Below are positions 44,854 to 54,716 of a stretch of DNA of 64,000 nt, one piece after another. Location of the stretch: assembly GCA_913057175.1 (NCBI GenBank), contig CAJXNP010000013.1, forward strand, positions 186,001 to 250,000, written 5' to 3'. How positions within the stretch are numbered: position 1 is the first letter of the stretch; each line of letters starts with the position of its first letter. Position numbers and translations under genes: made by a program. The notes beneath the pieces were generated by a model. That model had not been told where the DNA came from. It saw only the letters and a program-made list of their open reading frames with translations, and made no database searches. Source of the stretch: an uncultured Cytophagales bacterium. Lineage in GTDB: Bacteria > Bacteroidota > Bacteroidia > Cytophagales > Cyclobacteriaceae.

Positions 44854-47025
44854 TCAGATCAATTTTTTTAACAGAGCTCTCACATCTTTCACTCCAAGGA
44901 CATTGTATTTGGCAACAGATGTCGTTCCTCCCACTTTAATTGTAAAAGCATTTTCCGGCATCACCCTGAAGGTATCTTCATCCGTCCAGTCATCACCAAT
45001 CGCTAAGGTAAACTCGTGAGGATAGTCCTGGAGCCATTTGGTGGCAGCACGCCCTTTGTTGACAGCGGAACTCTTGATTTCTACTACCATGTCTCCTTCC
45101 AAAACCTGGAGATTTTTATTGGTGGATAAATATTTCAGGTGACTGCTTAATTCGCGGGTGCGAAGCTCTCCAAGTCCCTGTTCGACTTTTCGATAATGCC
45201 ACACGAGTGAATAGTCTTTTTCTTCGATGAAGGATCCCGGTGTGCGGTCGACATACACTTCCAGCAGTGAACGAAGCTCTTCTTTCCAGTTGCTGTCCAA
45301 TGCTTCGATTGTATGCCAGTGATTTTCTTTTTCCCTGAGCCAGACACCGTGTTCCGCAATGATATCAATCGGCAAATGACCAACCCAGCTATCCAATGTG
45401 TTTTTATCCCTGCCACTGATGATGATTACCCTGTTCTTTTTGATTTTGGTCAAACTTTCAATGATCTTCAATAGTTCATTGTCAGGTTTGGCAGATTGGG
45501 GATTGGGTTTAAATCCCGTTAAGGTGCCATCGTAATCTAAAAATAGTAATCTCGATTTTGCTGATTTGTAAGCATCAACAAGTGATTGTACCGCTTTTTC
45601 GTCAAGAGTTCTTGTAGCCAATGATTTTCTTTCTTCTATGATTAAGTTCAGTCTTTCCATGAAAATGTTCACCCAATGATGGATATTGTATCGCTTGATC
45701 GTTTCCTGCATAACACTGATCCGTTTTTCCTGCTCTTCCTCTGGCATGGTTAACGCCTGATGAATAGCCCGCACGATCCGGCTGATATTATTTGGGTTAA
45801 TCAAAATTGCATCAGATAGTTCTTTGGATGCACCAGCCATTTCACTCAGGATCAGCACACCTTTTTGATCAAGTCTACTTGCAATGTACTCCTTGCAGAC
45901 CAGGTTCATGCCATCCCTCATAGGTGTCACAAGCGCTACATGGGCCATTCTGTAAAAGGCTGATAATGCTTCCAGTGGAAACGAACGATAAAAGTAATGT
46001 ACCGGAGTCCAGTTTAACCGGCCATAATTCCCGTTGATCCTTCCAACGAGCAAATCTATTTCTTCCTTCAGTTCTGCATATTGATCGACATTGTCCCTGG
46101 AGGGCACTACAATCATGATCAGGGATACCTTGCTTTGATATTCCGGGTATTCCTGAAGGAACATTTCAAATGCCTGCAGGCGTTGAGGAATTCCTTTGGA
46201 ATAATCCAATCGGTCGATACTCAATATCAATTTCTGATCACCAAGAGATGTTCTATACCTTATTTCCTTTTCTATTGTCTGTGGAGAAGCAGCTGAGTTG
46301 GAATATTTTTCATAGTCTATTCCCATCGGGAAGGAATCCACTTCAATGACACGTTTGTCCCTTTCGATGCGTCCCCGACTATTGTTTACGCCAATTAGTC
46401 GCCCTATGGAAGACAAAAAGTGCCTCATATCGTCGTAGGTGTGGAATCCGATCAGGTCTGAACCAAGCATACCATACAAGATCTCCTTACGCCACGGAAG
46501 CATACGGAAAACTTCATAAGATGGAAAGGGGATATGCTGAAAGAAACCAATGCTCACATCCGGTAATTTTTCCCGGACCATTTTTGGAAGGACTAACAAT
46601 TGATAATCGTGGATCCAGATCGTATCTGTGGGATTTGCAATTCTCAATAATTCATTGCAAAACTCATGGTTTGCCTTGATATAGGCTTCAAATTTTTTGT
46701 GGTCATAAATGGCATATTGCGAAAAATAGTGGTAAGTCGGCCAGATAGTCTCGTTGCTAAATCCTTCGTAAAAATCTTTGATCAGCTGTTTAGATAAGAA
46801 AACCGGAACCATGTTTTCTTTTCTTAGTTCCCTTGTAATTTCCTCCTTTTCTTCTTTTTTGTTGACGTACAATCCCGGCCAGCCCAGCCATACGTTATCA
46901 CCTTTTTTATATATAGACCCCAGTCCGGTTGCCAGGCCTCCTTCACTTGGCTTATAATCTAATTTATTTCCGGTCTTTGTTATTCGAACTGGTAATCTGT
47001 TGGATACGATGATCGTACGAGCCAT
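44854..47025 (-). CDS. otsAB: Fused trehalose-6-phosphate synthase / phosphatase
   Basis: A 723-residue bifunctional enzyme making trehalose. Residues 1-465 are a GT20 trehalose-6-phosphate synthase (SEGGLATGLGSI; IDRLDYSKGIPQRLQAFE; TPMRDGMNLVCKEYIA). Residues about 490-720 are a HAD phosphatase with LFLDYDGTLTG (nucleophile Asp) and IGDDWTDEDTFRVM. Fused synthases of this type are frequent in Bacteroidota. It probably serves osmotic or stress protection. No regulatory site was seen in the short upstream region. Confidence 0.96.
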   Translation of the reverse strand: MARTIIVSNRLPVRITKTGNKLDYKPSEGGLATGLGSIYKKGDNVWLGWPGLYVNKKEEKEEITRELRKENMVPVFLSKQLIKDFYEGFSNETIWPTYHYFSQYAIYDHKKFEAYIKANHEFCNELLRIANPTDTIWIHDYQLLVLPKMVREKLPDVSIGFFQHIPFPSYEVFRMLPWRKEILYGMLGSDLIGFHTYDDMRHFLSSIGRLIGVNNSRGRIERDKRVIEVDSFPMGIDYEKYSNSAASPQTIEKEIRYRTSLGDQKLILSIDRLDYSKGIPQRLQAFEMFLQEYPEYQSKVSLIMIVVPSRDNVDQYAELKEEIDLLVGRINGNYGRLNWTPVHYFYRSFPLEALSAFYRMAHVALVTPMRDGMNLVCKEYIASRLDQKGVLILSEMAGASKELSDAILINPNNISRIVRAIHQALTMPEEEQEKRISVMQETIKRYNIHHWVNIFMERLNLIIEERKSLATRTLDEKAVQSLVDAYKSAKSRLLFLDYDGTLTGFKPNPQSAKPDNELLKIIESLTKIKKNRVIIISGRDKNTLDSWVGHLPIDIIAEHGVWLREKENHWHTIEALDSNWKEELRSLLEVYVDRTPGSFIEEKDYSLVWHYRKVEQGLGELRTRELSSHLKYLSTNKNLQVLEGDMVVEIKSSAVNKGRAATKWLQDYPHEFTLAIGDDWTDEDTFRVMPENAFTIKVGGTTSVAKYNVLGVKDVRALLKKLI

Positions 47026-47278
47026 AAAATGAGGAGTGCGTTGATTTGTCTAAGCAAAAAAATGACAATTAAATGCAAAATCCAAAAAGTATGTGGACTA
47101 TAGATGGGGAATGGAGGAAATAGTTGGGGAAAGTGAAAATGCAGATAGCAAAGGGCAGAGAGCAGAGAGCAATGCGGCTCAATTAACAAACAGAAGAAAT
47201 TGGATTTAAAAGATTAGTGAAAAGTGAACGGTAAAAAGAATTCAAATCACCAAATCAAAAAATCACCAAATAGTGTGA
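47026..47278. other. 253-base intergenic region with repeat-like sequence
   Basis: The segment about 47155-47275 has short direct repeats (GCAGAGAGCAGAGAGCA; AAATCACCAAATCA) and AGTGAAAAGTGAACGGTAAAA, which resembles the arms of the hairpin at 52335. No gene is seen. Confidence 0.4.
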
Positions 47279-48085
47279 TCATCCCATGTTGAAGTTTTTT
47301 AGCTTGATTTCCGTCAGCTTTCTTTTTGTGTCGAGCGGAAAATCATTACGCAGCATCCAGTCGTAGTAATTGGGTTCGAGCTGGAATACATCTACCACAC
47401 GTTTGCCTTTGTGCTTGCCAAAGTTAAAGACTTCTTCTCCATTCTTATTTAGCACGATCCTACCGGCAAGATCAACCATATTTTGAAGTGTCAGGTTATG
47501 GATCTTGTCCATGTCGTTTTGAATCACTCCAATTTTATTGCCGGTCAGGTCCTCCACCTCTTCATTTTCGTACATTTCGAGTTGTTTTTTAAGCACCTCG
47601 TATGTTGCCAGTGTATCAGCTTCTGCACTGTGGGCATTTTCAAGTTCTTTGCCACAATAGAATTTATAGGCAGCAGATAAGGTTCTTTTTTCCATCAGGA
47701 AAAAGATCTTCTGGGCATCGATCAACTTTCTTTTAGAAACATCGAAGTCAATCCCAACCCGAAGGAACTCTTCTACCAGCATGGGCACATCAAATTTGAT
47801 AATATTATATCCTGCCAGATCGCAGCCTTCCAGGAACTTTTGAAGGTTCTTAGCTATTCCTTTAAAATTTGGAGCGTCCTTCACATCTTCATCTTTGATC
47901 CCATGGATAAGGGTGGTCTCTTGTGGAATGGGTACTTCAGGGTTGACGAGCATCGTATTGGTCTCTTCCCTTCCGTTCAGATGAACTTTATGAAAGGAGA
48001 GTTCAATCACCCTGTCGGTGGTGATATTCATTCCGGTTGTTTCAAGATCAAAAAAGACAATTGGATTTTTTAAATGTAATTTCAT
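47279..48085 (-). CDS. DnaQ-like 3'-5' exonuclease with DUF3820-type C-terminus
   Basis: A 268-residue DEDDh exonuclease. Residues 7-165: FFDLETTGMNIT (metal-binding Asp, Glu), YNIIKFDVPMLVEEF (Asp) and HSAEADTLATYEV (His and final Asp). The C-terminal region about 210-260 (FNFGKHKGKRVVDV, WMLRNDFPLDTKRK) looks like the DUF3820 domain often attached to or beside such nucleases. It is not a polymerase III epsilon subunit in itself, more likely a DNA-repair or RNA exonuclease. It is 24 bases downstream of mpl on the same strand. Confidence 0.88.
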   Translation of the reverse strand: MKLHLKNPIVFFDLETTGMNITTDRVIELSFHKVHLNGREETNTMLVNPEVPIPQETTLIHGIKDEDVKDAPNFKGIAKNLQKFLEGCDLAGYNIIKFDVPMLVEEFLRVGIDFDVSKRKLIDAQKIFFLMEKRTLSAAYKFYCGKELENAHSAEADTLATYEVLKKQLEMYENEEVEDLTGNKIGVIQNDMDKIHNLTLQNMVDLAGRIVLNKNGEEVFNFGKHKGKRVVDVFQLEPNYYDWMLRNDFPLDTKRKLTEIKLKNFNMG

Positions 48086-48109
48086 TAGGTTGGTTGGTCA
48101 ATATAAAAA

Positions 48110-49465
48110 TTAAATAATTTGTTTTGCCAGCTCTTTTGCATCCATTTCCGCAAAATTCCCTGAACTCATCAAAAGAAGGTTTTTGTTATTCCAATCTTTT
48201 TCAAGCAATGCTTTTTTGAGTTTTTCAATCTCCATAAAGATTTTGAGATTGGGGTGTGCAAATGCATCCTGAATTTCATCATCCGTAAATGGTAATCCGG
48301 ATGATGCTTTTAAATTTTTTGGATTGATAAAGATAATGGCTTCTTCTGCGTCGTTCAGGCTTTCCTGGTATTGATCGATAAAGTCCCTGTTTAAGCTGCT
48401 GAAAGTATGAAGCTCAAAACACGCCACCAAACTTCTGTCTTTATACTGTTCTTTTGCGGCTTTTGTGGTTGCTGCAACTTTAGATGGCGAATGAGCATAA
48501 TCGACATAAACGGATGTTGTATTGCTCGCATCGAGAAGCTGAAGCCTTTTCCATGGATTTCTGAAGCTCTGAATTGCCTCGTAAAATTGATCATCGGTCA
48601 CACCTATTCTCTTCAATAAAACCTGAGCTCCTGCAATGTTTTGCATATTGTGTTTGCCAAAAATGCTGACCTTCACATCGCCCTTATCTGTAAGAAGGTA
48701 AGTGACGCCATCAACTACCTTATGTGGATGGGTAACATACTCCAGCCTGTTGACATCGTCTCGTTCCTTGGTGCCAATTACTGTGGCCATGTTGTCATCT
48801 CCGCAAAAGATAATACTTCCGGCTTTTGGCGTTGCATCACCAAATATATCGAACTGATGAACGTATTCTTCAAAGGTTGGAAAGGCATTGATATGATCCC
48901 AGGAAATGCCGCTTATCAATCCGATATGATGTTCGTATTTTAGAAATTTTGGTGTCCGATCGAGACTGGACGTCAGGTATTCATCGCCTTCAATGATGAT
49001 CACCGGGGCATCGGACAGCCTGATCTGGTTATCCAGGCCATTAAGGTCAGCACCAATCAGGTAGTCAAATTTTCTCCCAATGTGATTCAATACGTGAATG
49101 ATCATTCCGGTAATGGTGGTTTTACCATGACTGCCGGCTATGACGATTCTTTGTTTGTTGGATGATTCTTCTTTAATAAAATCGGGAAAGGAATAAATAG
49201 GAATTCCCAATTCCTTTGCTTTGATCAATTCCGGGTTGTTTTCTTTGGCGTGCATTCCCAGAATAACTGCATCCAGGCCGTTGTTTAGCTTTTCGGGATG
49301 CCACCCCGTCTCCTTGGGAAGCAATCCGTTTTTTTCCAGTTTTTCTTTGGAGGGGCTGTAAATCTCATCATCAGATCCCGATACTTCAATTCCTTTCTTT
49401 TTAAGGGCAATAGCAAGGCTATGCATTACGCTACCGCCAATAGATATAAAATGAACTTTTTTCAA
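48110..49465 (-). CDS. mpl: UDP-N-acetylmuramate:murein-tripeptide ligase
   Basis: A 451-residue Mur-ligase recycling murein tripeptide onto UDP-MurNAc. Motifs: FISIGGSVMHSLAIAL (N-terminal UDP site), AGSHGKTTITGMI (ATP loop, about 110-122), IEGDEY, and the C-terminal substrate domain from about 320. Length and order fit Mpl rather than MurC. Its promoter region is shared with dnaB on the other side. Confidence 0.92.
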   Translation of the reverse strand: MKKVHFISIGGSVMHSLAIALKKKGIEVSGSDDEIYSPSKEKLEKNGLLPKETGWHPEKLNNGLDAVILGMHAKENNPELIKAKELGIPIYSFPDFIKEESSNKQRIVIAGSHGKTTITGMIIHVLNHIGRKFDYLIGADLNGLDNQIRLSDAPVIIIEGDEYLTSSLDRTPKFLKYEHHIGLISGISWDHINAFPTFEEYVHQFDIFGDATPKAGSIIFCGDDNMATVIGTKERDDVNRLEYVTHPHKVVDGVTYLLTDKGDVKVSIFGKHNMQNIAGAQVLLKRIGVTDDQFYEAIQSFRNPWKRLQLLDASNTTSVYVDYAHSPSKVAATTKAAKEQYKDRSLVACFELHTFSSLNRDFIDQYQESLNDAEEAIIFINPKNLKASSGLPFTDDEIQDAFAHPNLKIFMEIEKLKKALLEKDWNNKNLLLMSSGNFAEMDAKELAKQII

Positions 49466-49647
49466 TTCTCTAAACCCTTAATTTTATTTCCAAAAATAGA
49501 ATAAAACTGATTGAGGACAAAAATATTCATTAAAATGTGGATTATGTGTTAATAAGGTTTAAATAAGTTGATAACTTGTGATTATCGATGTGAATAAGTG
49601 TGATTATGATGTGGAAAAATAGTGAGATAAGTATGGCTCAAATTATT

Positions 49648-49677
49648 TTTGACAGGCACTATGATCAATTAAGTTTG
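49648..49677 (+). promoter_or_regulatory. Promoter of dnaB
   Basis: TTTG (49648-49651), 18 bases, then TAAGTTTG (49670-49677): a complete Bacteroidota -33/-7 promoter. Its -7 box covers the GTG at 49677, which therefore cannot be the dnaB start and supports the ATG at 49707, about 23 bases after the expected transcription start. Confidence 0.72.
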
Positions 49678-49706
49678 TGGGACGTTACTTTTTTAAACTT
49701 ACCCTG

Positions 49707-52304
49707 ATGGATCAAGGAAATACTCCAAAAATAAGATTAGGATATAAATCGAGGAACATTCTGCAAACCAATGACCTTTCCGAAAGCTTAGGTAAGCTCC
49801 CACCACAGGCCGTGGATTTGGAACAAGCAGTCTTAGGGGCATTAATGCTGGAAAAGGATGCGCTTAATGTGGTAATTGAGATACTGAAACCGCAAAGCTT
49901 CTACAAAGAAGCCCATCAGGAAGTTTACGCCGCAATTGTTGAACTGTTTAATAAATCAGAACCTATTGATATTCTGACAGTTACGAACCAACTTCGTAAA
50001 AATGCAAAGCTGGAATTCGTTGGTGGCGCTTACTACATTTCTGAACTCACTTCCAAAGTGAGCTCAGCGGCAAACGTAGAATATCATGCTAGGATCATCA
50101 CCGAAAAAGCCATCAAGCGCGAGTTGATATCGATAGCATCTAATGTACATAAAGAGGCTTATGAAGACACGACTGATGTATTCGATTTGCTGGACAAAAC
50201 GGAGCAATCCCTTTTTGAAGTGTCAGAAGTCAATATCAGGAAGAATTACGAAGACATGGGTACGCTCATGCACCAGGCTATCACCGAACTTGAATCTAAG
50301 AAACACCAGGCCGATGGGCTGACAGGTATCCCCACCGGGTTTACTGCTTTGGACAGGGTAACCTCTGGCTGGCAAAGGTCTGATTTGGTCATCATTGCAG
50401 CCAGGCCGGGTATGGGGAAATGCCTTGGTAAAGGAACAAAGGTTCTGATGTTTGATGGTTCTTTGAAAAATGTTGAAGACGTTGTTGCGGGGGACTTGCT
50501 GATGGGTGACGATTCAACCCCAAGGAAGGTTTTAAGTACAACAACCGGTAAGGAAAATATGTATTGGGTTCATCAAAACCATGGCATATCCTATCGGGTA
50601 AATGAATCCCACATTCTTTCCTTAAAGCGAAGCCGGAATGAAGCCGGATATAACAATGGTGAAGTCCTTAACATTTCTATAAAAGAATATTTAGAAAAGT
50701 CTGATAAGTTCAAATCCAACTATAAAGGATACAAAGTTGCCGTTGAGTTTGAATCAAAACCATTGAGTATTGATCCATATTTTTTGGGCTTATGGCTAGG
50801 TGATGGCCACTCCTATAGCTCAAGAATTACAAGTACTGATGAAGAAGTTATTGGATTTCTCGGTGAATATGCCGAAGAGCTTGGGGTAGAATTGGTGGAA
50901 TATCATCAGGAAAACAAGGTGACAAATTACGGGATCACCAAAGCGAGTAGGGGGAAGCAAAAGTTCTTTTCCGTACAATCGGAATTAAGGGCATTAAATC
51001 TTATCAAGAATAAGCATATTCCTAATGAATACATTTCAAACGACAGCTTTAACAGGCTGCAACTTTTGGCAGGATTGATAGACTCCGATGGTCACTACAA
51101 TGTAGAATACAATGTTTATGAATTAACACAAAAAAATAAAACCCTCGCAAAACAGATCAAATTTCTATGTGATTCACTTGGTTTCAAAACATCCTTAAGA
51201 ACGAAAACTTCAGGTATTGCAAGCAGGAACTATTTGACCGACGTGTATAGGGTTCGAATTAGTGGTGATATTGATAAAATACCTGTCAGAGTTGAAAGAA
51301 AGAAAGCCAGAAAACGAAAATCAATAATAAATTGGCGTCACACGGGGATCAGTGTTGAATTTGATAAATTTGACGATTATTATGGTTTTGAAATTGATGG
51401 CAACAGGTTATTCCTGCTGGAGGACATGACCGTAACACATAATACAGCTTTTGTGGTTTCGGCCATGAGAAATGCAGCTGTAGATTTCAAAAAACCCGTT
51501 GCTATTTTCTCGCTTGAGATGTCGAGTATTCAATTGGTCAATAGGTTGATTTCTGCGGAAGCTGAGCTTGATAGCGAGAAGATTAAGAAAGGAAAACTGG
51601 AAGAATACGAATGGGAGCAATTGATTCATAAAACTGCAAAGCTTTCTGAAGCCCCTATTTTCATCGATGATACTCCTGCATTATCAATTCTGGAATTGCG
51701 GGCAAAATCCCGAAAACTTGTTGCGCAACACGGAGTTTCTCTAATAATAATTGACTATTTGCAGTTGATGTCAGGCGACAGCTCCAAATCAGGAGGATCT
51801 TCAGGAAACAGGGAACAGGAAATTGCCTCCATTTCAAGGGCGCTGAAAAATATAGCTAAGGAGCTGAATGTTCCTATCATAGCCCTAAGCCAGCTGAGCA
51901 GGGCTGTCGAAGTCAGGGGAGGTGACAAAAAACCTCAACTTTCTGACCTTAGGGAGTCGGGCTCTATCGAACAGGATGCTGATATGGTAATATTCCTGTA
52001 TCGACCGGAATATTATAACATTACAACTGATGAAGAAGGCAACAGTCTGCAGGGAGTGGGAGAGGTGATCCTTGCCAAACACAGAAATGGTTCTCTTGAT
52101 ACGGTCAAACTGAAATTTATCGGGAAGTTCACCAAGTTTTCGGATCTGGATTTCCAGGGTCCATTTGGTGGTTTTCCGGGCAGTGGCGGAATACCGGGAG
52201 AGTTTGATTCTCAAACAAAAACCATCACCTACCAAAGCAAAGCCAATAAAGACTCAAAGGATAAAGGTAGTCCGGATGATATGGAAGATAAACCTCCTTT
52301 TTAA
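49707..52304 (+). CDS. dnaB: Replicative DNA helicase DnaB interrupted by an intein
   Basis: An 865-residue precursor; removing the intein leaves 524 residues, normal for DnaB. N-terminal DnaB domain (about 20-140; PPQAVDLEQAVLGALML), then the RecA-like helicase: P-loop ARPGMGK broken by the intein, restarting with T in TAFVVSAMRN; VSLIIIDYLQLMSG (Walker B), ALSQLSRAVE, and SDLRESGSIEQDADM. A Gly-rich and charged C-terminus follows. The start is the ATG at 49707, downstream of a clear promoter. It is the sole replicative helicase candidate in the window, so splicing would be essential. Confidence 0.97.
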   Translation: MDQGNTPKIRLGYKSRNILQTNDLSESLGKLPPQAVDLEQAVLGALMLEKDALNVVIEILKPQSFYKEAHQEVYAAIVELFNKSEPIDILTVTNQLRKNAKLEFVGGAYYISELTSKVSSAANVEYHARIITEKAIKRELISIASNVHKEAYEDTTDVFDLLDKTEQSLFEVSEVNIRKNYEDMGTLMHQAITELESKKHQADGLTGIPTGFTALDRVTSGWQRSDLVIIAARPGMGKCLGKGTKVLMFDGSLKNVEDVVAGDLLMGDDSTPRKVLSTTTGKENMYWVHQNHGISYRVNESHILSLKRSRNEAGYNNGEVLNISIKEYLEKSDKFKSNYKGYKVAVEFESKPLSIDPYFLGLWLGDGHSYSSRITSTDEEVIGFLGEYAEELGVELVEYHQENKVTNYGITKASRGKQKFFSVQSELRALNLIKNKHIPNEYISNDSFNRLQLLAGLIDSDGHYNVEYNVYELTQKNKTLAKQIKFLCDSLGFKTSLRTKTSGIASRNYLTDVYRVRISGDIDKIPVRVERKKARKRKSIINWRHTGISVEFDKFDDYYGFEIDGNRLFLLEDMTVTHNTAFVVSAMRNAAVDFKKPVAIFSLEMSSIQLVNRLISAEAELDSEKIKKGKLEEYEWEQLIHKTAKLSEAPIFIDDTPALSILELRAKSRKLVAQHGVSLIIIDYLQLMSGDSSKSGGSSGNREQEIASISRALKNIAKELNVPIIALSQLSRAVEVRGGDKKPQLSDLRESGSIEQDADMVIFLYRPEYYNITTDEEGNSLQGVGEVILAKHRNGSLDTVKLKFIGKFTKFSDLDFQGPFGGFPGSGGIPGEFDSQTKTITYQSKANKDSKDKGSPDDMEDKPPF
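50421..51443 (+). mobile_element. DnaB intein with LAGLIDADG homing endonuclease, in the P-loop
   Basis: A 341-residue intein inserted between GMGK and T of the Walker A motif. It starts with Cys1 (CLGKGTKVLMFDGSLKNVED) and ends with FLLEDMTVTHN, with the penultimate His and terminal Asn required for splicing. The +1 residue is the P-loop Thr. A B-block His lies in YRVNESHILSL. The central endonuclease has both LAGLIDADG helices: FLGLWLGDGHS (about residues 113-123) and LLAGLIDSDGHYN (about 210-222), each with the acidic residue kept. All splicing motifs are in frame, so a functional mobile intein is likely. Confidence 0.95.
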
Positions 52305-52334
52305 TTTGGGCATTAGGTATTGTTAAAGTGAAAA

Positions 52335-52384
52335 GTAATCAGTGACCAGTAAACGGCAAAAATTTTTTACTGTTCACAGATTAC
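52335..52384. repeat. Imperfect 19-bp inverted repeat between dnaB and TPR gene
   Basis: GTAATCAGTGACCAGTAAA (52335-52353) pairs with 52366-52384 at 17 of 19 positions around a 12-base loop. It lies between two convergent genes and can fold in both transcripts, so it may terminate both. The sequence type (AGTGAACAGTAAA) recurs in Bacteroidota intergenic regions and partly at 47225. Confidence 0.65.
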
Positions 52385-52420
52385 CGTTCGCTGTTTGCTT
52401 TTAAAACCGCTCACCGATCA

Positions 52421-53932
52421 CTAACCCTTCCTCTCAATCTTCTCAATTTCAATATCAGCTTTTTTGTCAATGCTATACTTGTAGGGGTGATTTTTGTAGG
52501 ATTTTGCCTTTACAAAATATTGCTTAGCCAGGTTGTAATTATTTCGCGATAGATAGATGTACCCACACTGAAGGCTGGAATTAGCCGCAAAATAATCTTT
52601 ATTGTCTTCTTGTACAGAGATGACTGCTTGATATTCACGCAGTGCCTCAGAAAGATGATTGGTTTTGTGGTAGTATCTTGCTTTTCGGTAGTGAAATTCG
52701 ATTTTTCCTTGCGCAGTATGGAAACTTTGTTCAGTTGTGCTCTCCAAAATTTTTTCAACAATACCAAAATATCCTCCGTCTGTTGCGTAGCGCATCTTCA
52801 GTAAAAGCTTGTTAGGTAAACTTTCCTGCTCAATCATCGATTCTGCATTCTTGTCGGTGTCAATAACAGTCTGGCCTTCTTCCCGGGCTTTGGAAATGTA
52901 GTAAGAATAGTATGGATCATTATTCAGCCAATGACAAATCGCGATTTTACAATAAGCGTCTTTGATAAAGTTTTGACCATTAAATTGATTAAGGAATATC
53001 TGATATTGCTGAATGGCATTCAGATAATCCGCTTTCTGAAGAAAAATTGTTCCGATTAGATAATTGATAAAAGGGATCTTTTCATCCACCTTTTGATCCT
53101 GCAATTCAGCTAAAAGTTTTTCAGCCTCAGCACTTTTTTCACTTCTCATAAAAATCACAGAAGCAACTAACTGCAATGTTATCTCCTGATTTGGTTTGTT
53201 TAAAAGTGAGTAGATTTTTAAAATTGCTTTTTCATTTTCGTTAAGAAGGTAAGTTTGAAAAATTGATTGGTAAATGATCGCTTCATAGCTGAATTCTGAA
53301 TTTTGCTCCACGACTTCATTCAACTCATTCATTCCTTCCGATATTTCGCCTTCCATATTTAAGATGGAGAGCATCCAGCTGTAATTTTCAGGAAAAGATC
53401 CGGAAATGGTGTGCAGAACCCCCAGACTCTTTTTGTAGGGAATAAAATCCGGAAAAAGTTTCATTCCGGTTTTTGCAGATGAAAATGCTTGTTTAAACCC
53501 CCAAAACGCATTGAAATAATGTCCAAACTTAAAATTGACGAATGCCCAGTGAATCCTGATCTCGGCTTCCAGAAAATACTTCTCCGGTAAATTGTCTGGT
53601 AGTCGGGCAACCTTTTTCAATCGTGAGCTCTCTGAGTCCTTATACTGATCAAAAAGGGTCTCATCATCGGAGAGATAAACTTCCAGGGCATCATTGAGGT
53701 TTGCTACGTATAAAGCATAAGGCATACTCTCGGGGTTGTGGCTGACGAAGTTTAGCTTTTCACGGGCTTTGTTAAAGTCCAGATTTAATACTTCCCGGTA
53801 GGCAGAATAGACAATAGGATTGATATTCGTTTCTTTCGCCTTTACAGGCAAAACGAAAAATATGAGCAAACAAAAAAGCGAAGACTTTACTGCCTTCGCT
53901 TTTGATATTTTTTTGAGCAACTTTGCTTTCAA
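52421..53932 (-). CDS. TPR-repeat protein, exported
   Basis: A 503-residue protein with an N-terminal basic and hydrophobic signal segment ending LPVKAK, then helical repeat structure: YLNAIQQYQIFLNQFN, EALREYQAVISVQ, NLAKQYFVKAKSYK. Together these give several tetratricopeptide-like repeats at about 265-495. No catalytic motif. A scaffold role in the envelope is suggested. It follows the zinc-ribbon gene by 4 bases, and Nif3-zinc ribbon-TPR form one minus-strand unit. Confidence 0.82.
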   Translation of the reverse strand: MKAKLLKKISKAKAVKSSLFCLLIFFVLPVKAKETNINPIVYSAYREVLNLDFNKAREKLNFVSHNPESMPYALYVANLNDALEVYLSDDETLFDQYKDSESSRLKKVARLPDNLPEKYFLEAEIRIHWAFVNFKFGHYFNAFWGFKQAFSSAKTGMKLFPDFIPYKKSLGVLHTISGSFPENYSWMLSILNMEGEISEGMNELNEVVEQNSEFSYEAIIYQSIFQTYLLNENEKAILKIYSLLNKPNQEITLQLVASVIFMRSEKSAEAEKLLAELQDQKVDEKIPFINYLIGTIFLQKADYLNAIQQYQIFLNQFNGQNFIKDAYCKIAICHWLNNDPYYSYYISKAREEGQTVIDTDKNAESMIEQESLPNKLLLKMRYATDGGYFGIVEKILESTTEQSFHTAQGKIEFHYRKARYYHKTNHLSEALREYQAVISVQEDNKDYFAANSSLQCGYIYLSRNNYNLAKQYFVKAKSYKNHPYKYSIDKKADIEIEKIERKG

Positions 53933-53936
53933 GCGC

Positions 53937-54713
53937 TTACTTCTTTTTGGCAGTTCTTTTTGTTTTCTTTTTCTTTTCTTCCTCTACCCCGAAGTCTTCT
54001 ACATCTGCAAAAATTCTACCACAATGCTCGCAAACGATTAATTTTTTTCGCTCTTTCACTTCAGCCTGCCGCTGAGGCGGAACAACATTAAAGCAACCTC
54101 CACATGCATTTCTTTTAACAGAGACCACTGCCAAGCCATTTCGGGCGTTATTTCTGATCTTGTTGTATGACTTTAACAGCCTTTCTTCAACATTTTTTGA
54201 AGCTTTTTCCCGGTCGGTCATCAATTTCTTTTCTTCATCTTCGCTTTCAGAAACCAGGTTGTCAAGCTCTTTTTTCTTGCTGATAAGGTCTTTTTGCCTT
54301 TCTTCCATCAAACCCTTTGTATTGGAAATCTCTTCGTTTTTCTGCTCGATGAACGCCTGCGCTTCCCGCGTTTTTTTCTCGCAGATCTGAATTTCCAATT
54401 GCTGTAGCTCAATTTCTTTTGTAAGAGCATCGTACTCACGGTTATTCCTCACGTTGTTCTGCTGCTCTTCGTATTTCTGGATTAACTTATTTGCATTCTG
54501 GATTCCAATTTTGTTGGAGCTGATTTCCTCCTCCTGTCTTTCAATTTCAGTGTTGAATTTTTCAATCCTGGTCTCGTAACCCGCAATTTCATCCTCCAGA
54601 TCTCCTACTTCCTCGGGTAGTGCTCCTCTGATTTTTTTGATCTCGTCAAGTTCCGAATCAATTGACTGAAGTTTAACGAGAGAATCTAATACTTGTGATA
54701 CTGATCTTTCCAT
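53937..54713 (-). CDS. Coiled-coil protein with C-terminal zinc ribbon
   Basis: A 258-residue protein with a long coiled coil (residues 5-185, many Glu and Lys, e.g. IEKFNTEIERQEEEISSNKI) and a C4 zinc ribbon near residues 205-240 (NACGGCFNVVPPQ, VCEHCGRIF: two CxxC pairs). The C-terminus is Lys-rich. This is the CT398/C4-type zinc-ribbon family, which in most bacteria is next to a Nif3-like gene, as here (3-base gap). Proposed roles include nucleic acid handling, but none is proven. Confidence 0.87.
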   Translation of the reverse strand: MERSVSQVLDSLVKLQSIDSELDEIKKIRGALPEEVGDLEDEIAGYETRIEKFNTEIERQEEEISSNKIGIQNANKLIQKYEEQQNNVRNNREYDALTKEIELQQLEIQICEKKTREAQAFIEQKNEEISNTKGLMEERQKDLISKKKELDNLVSESEDEEKKLMTDREKASKNVEERLLKSYNKIRNNARNGLAVVSVKRNACGGCFNVVPPQRQAEVKERKKLIVCEHCGRIFADVEDFGVEEEKKKKTKRTAKKK

Positions 54714-54716
54714 GTA

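Noticed and set aside
49677-49706. GTG start adding ten residues to DnaB
   Set aside because: The codon lies in the -7 box of the dnaB promoter, and the ATG at 49707 gives the expected N-terminus.
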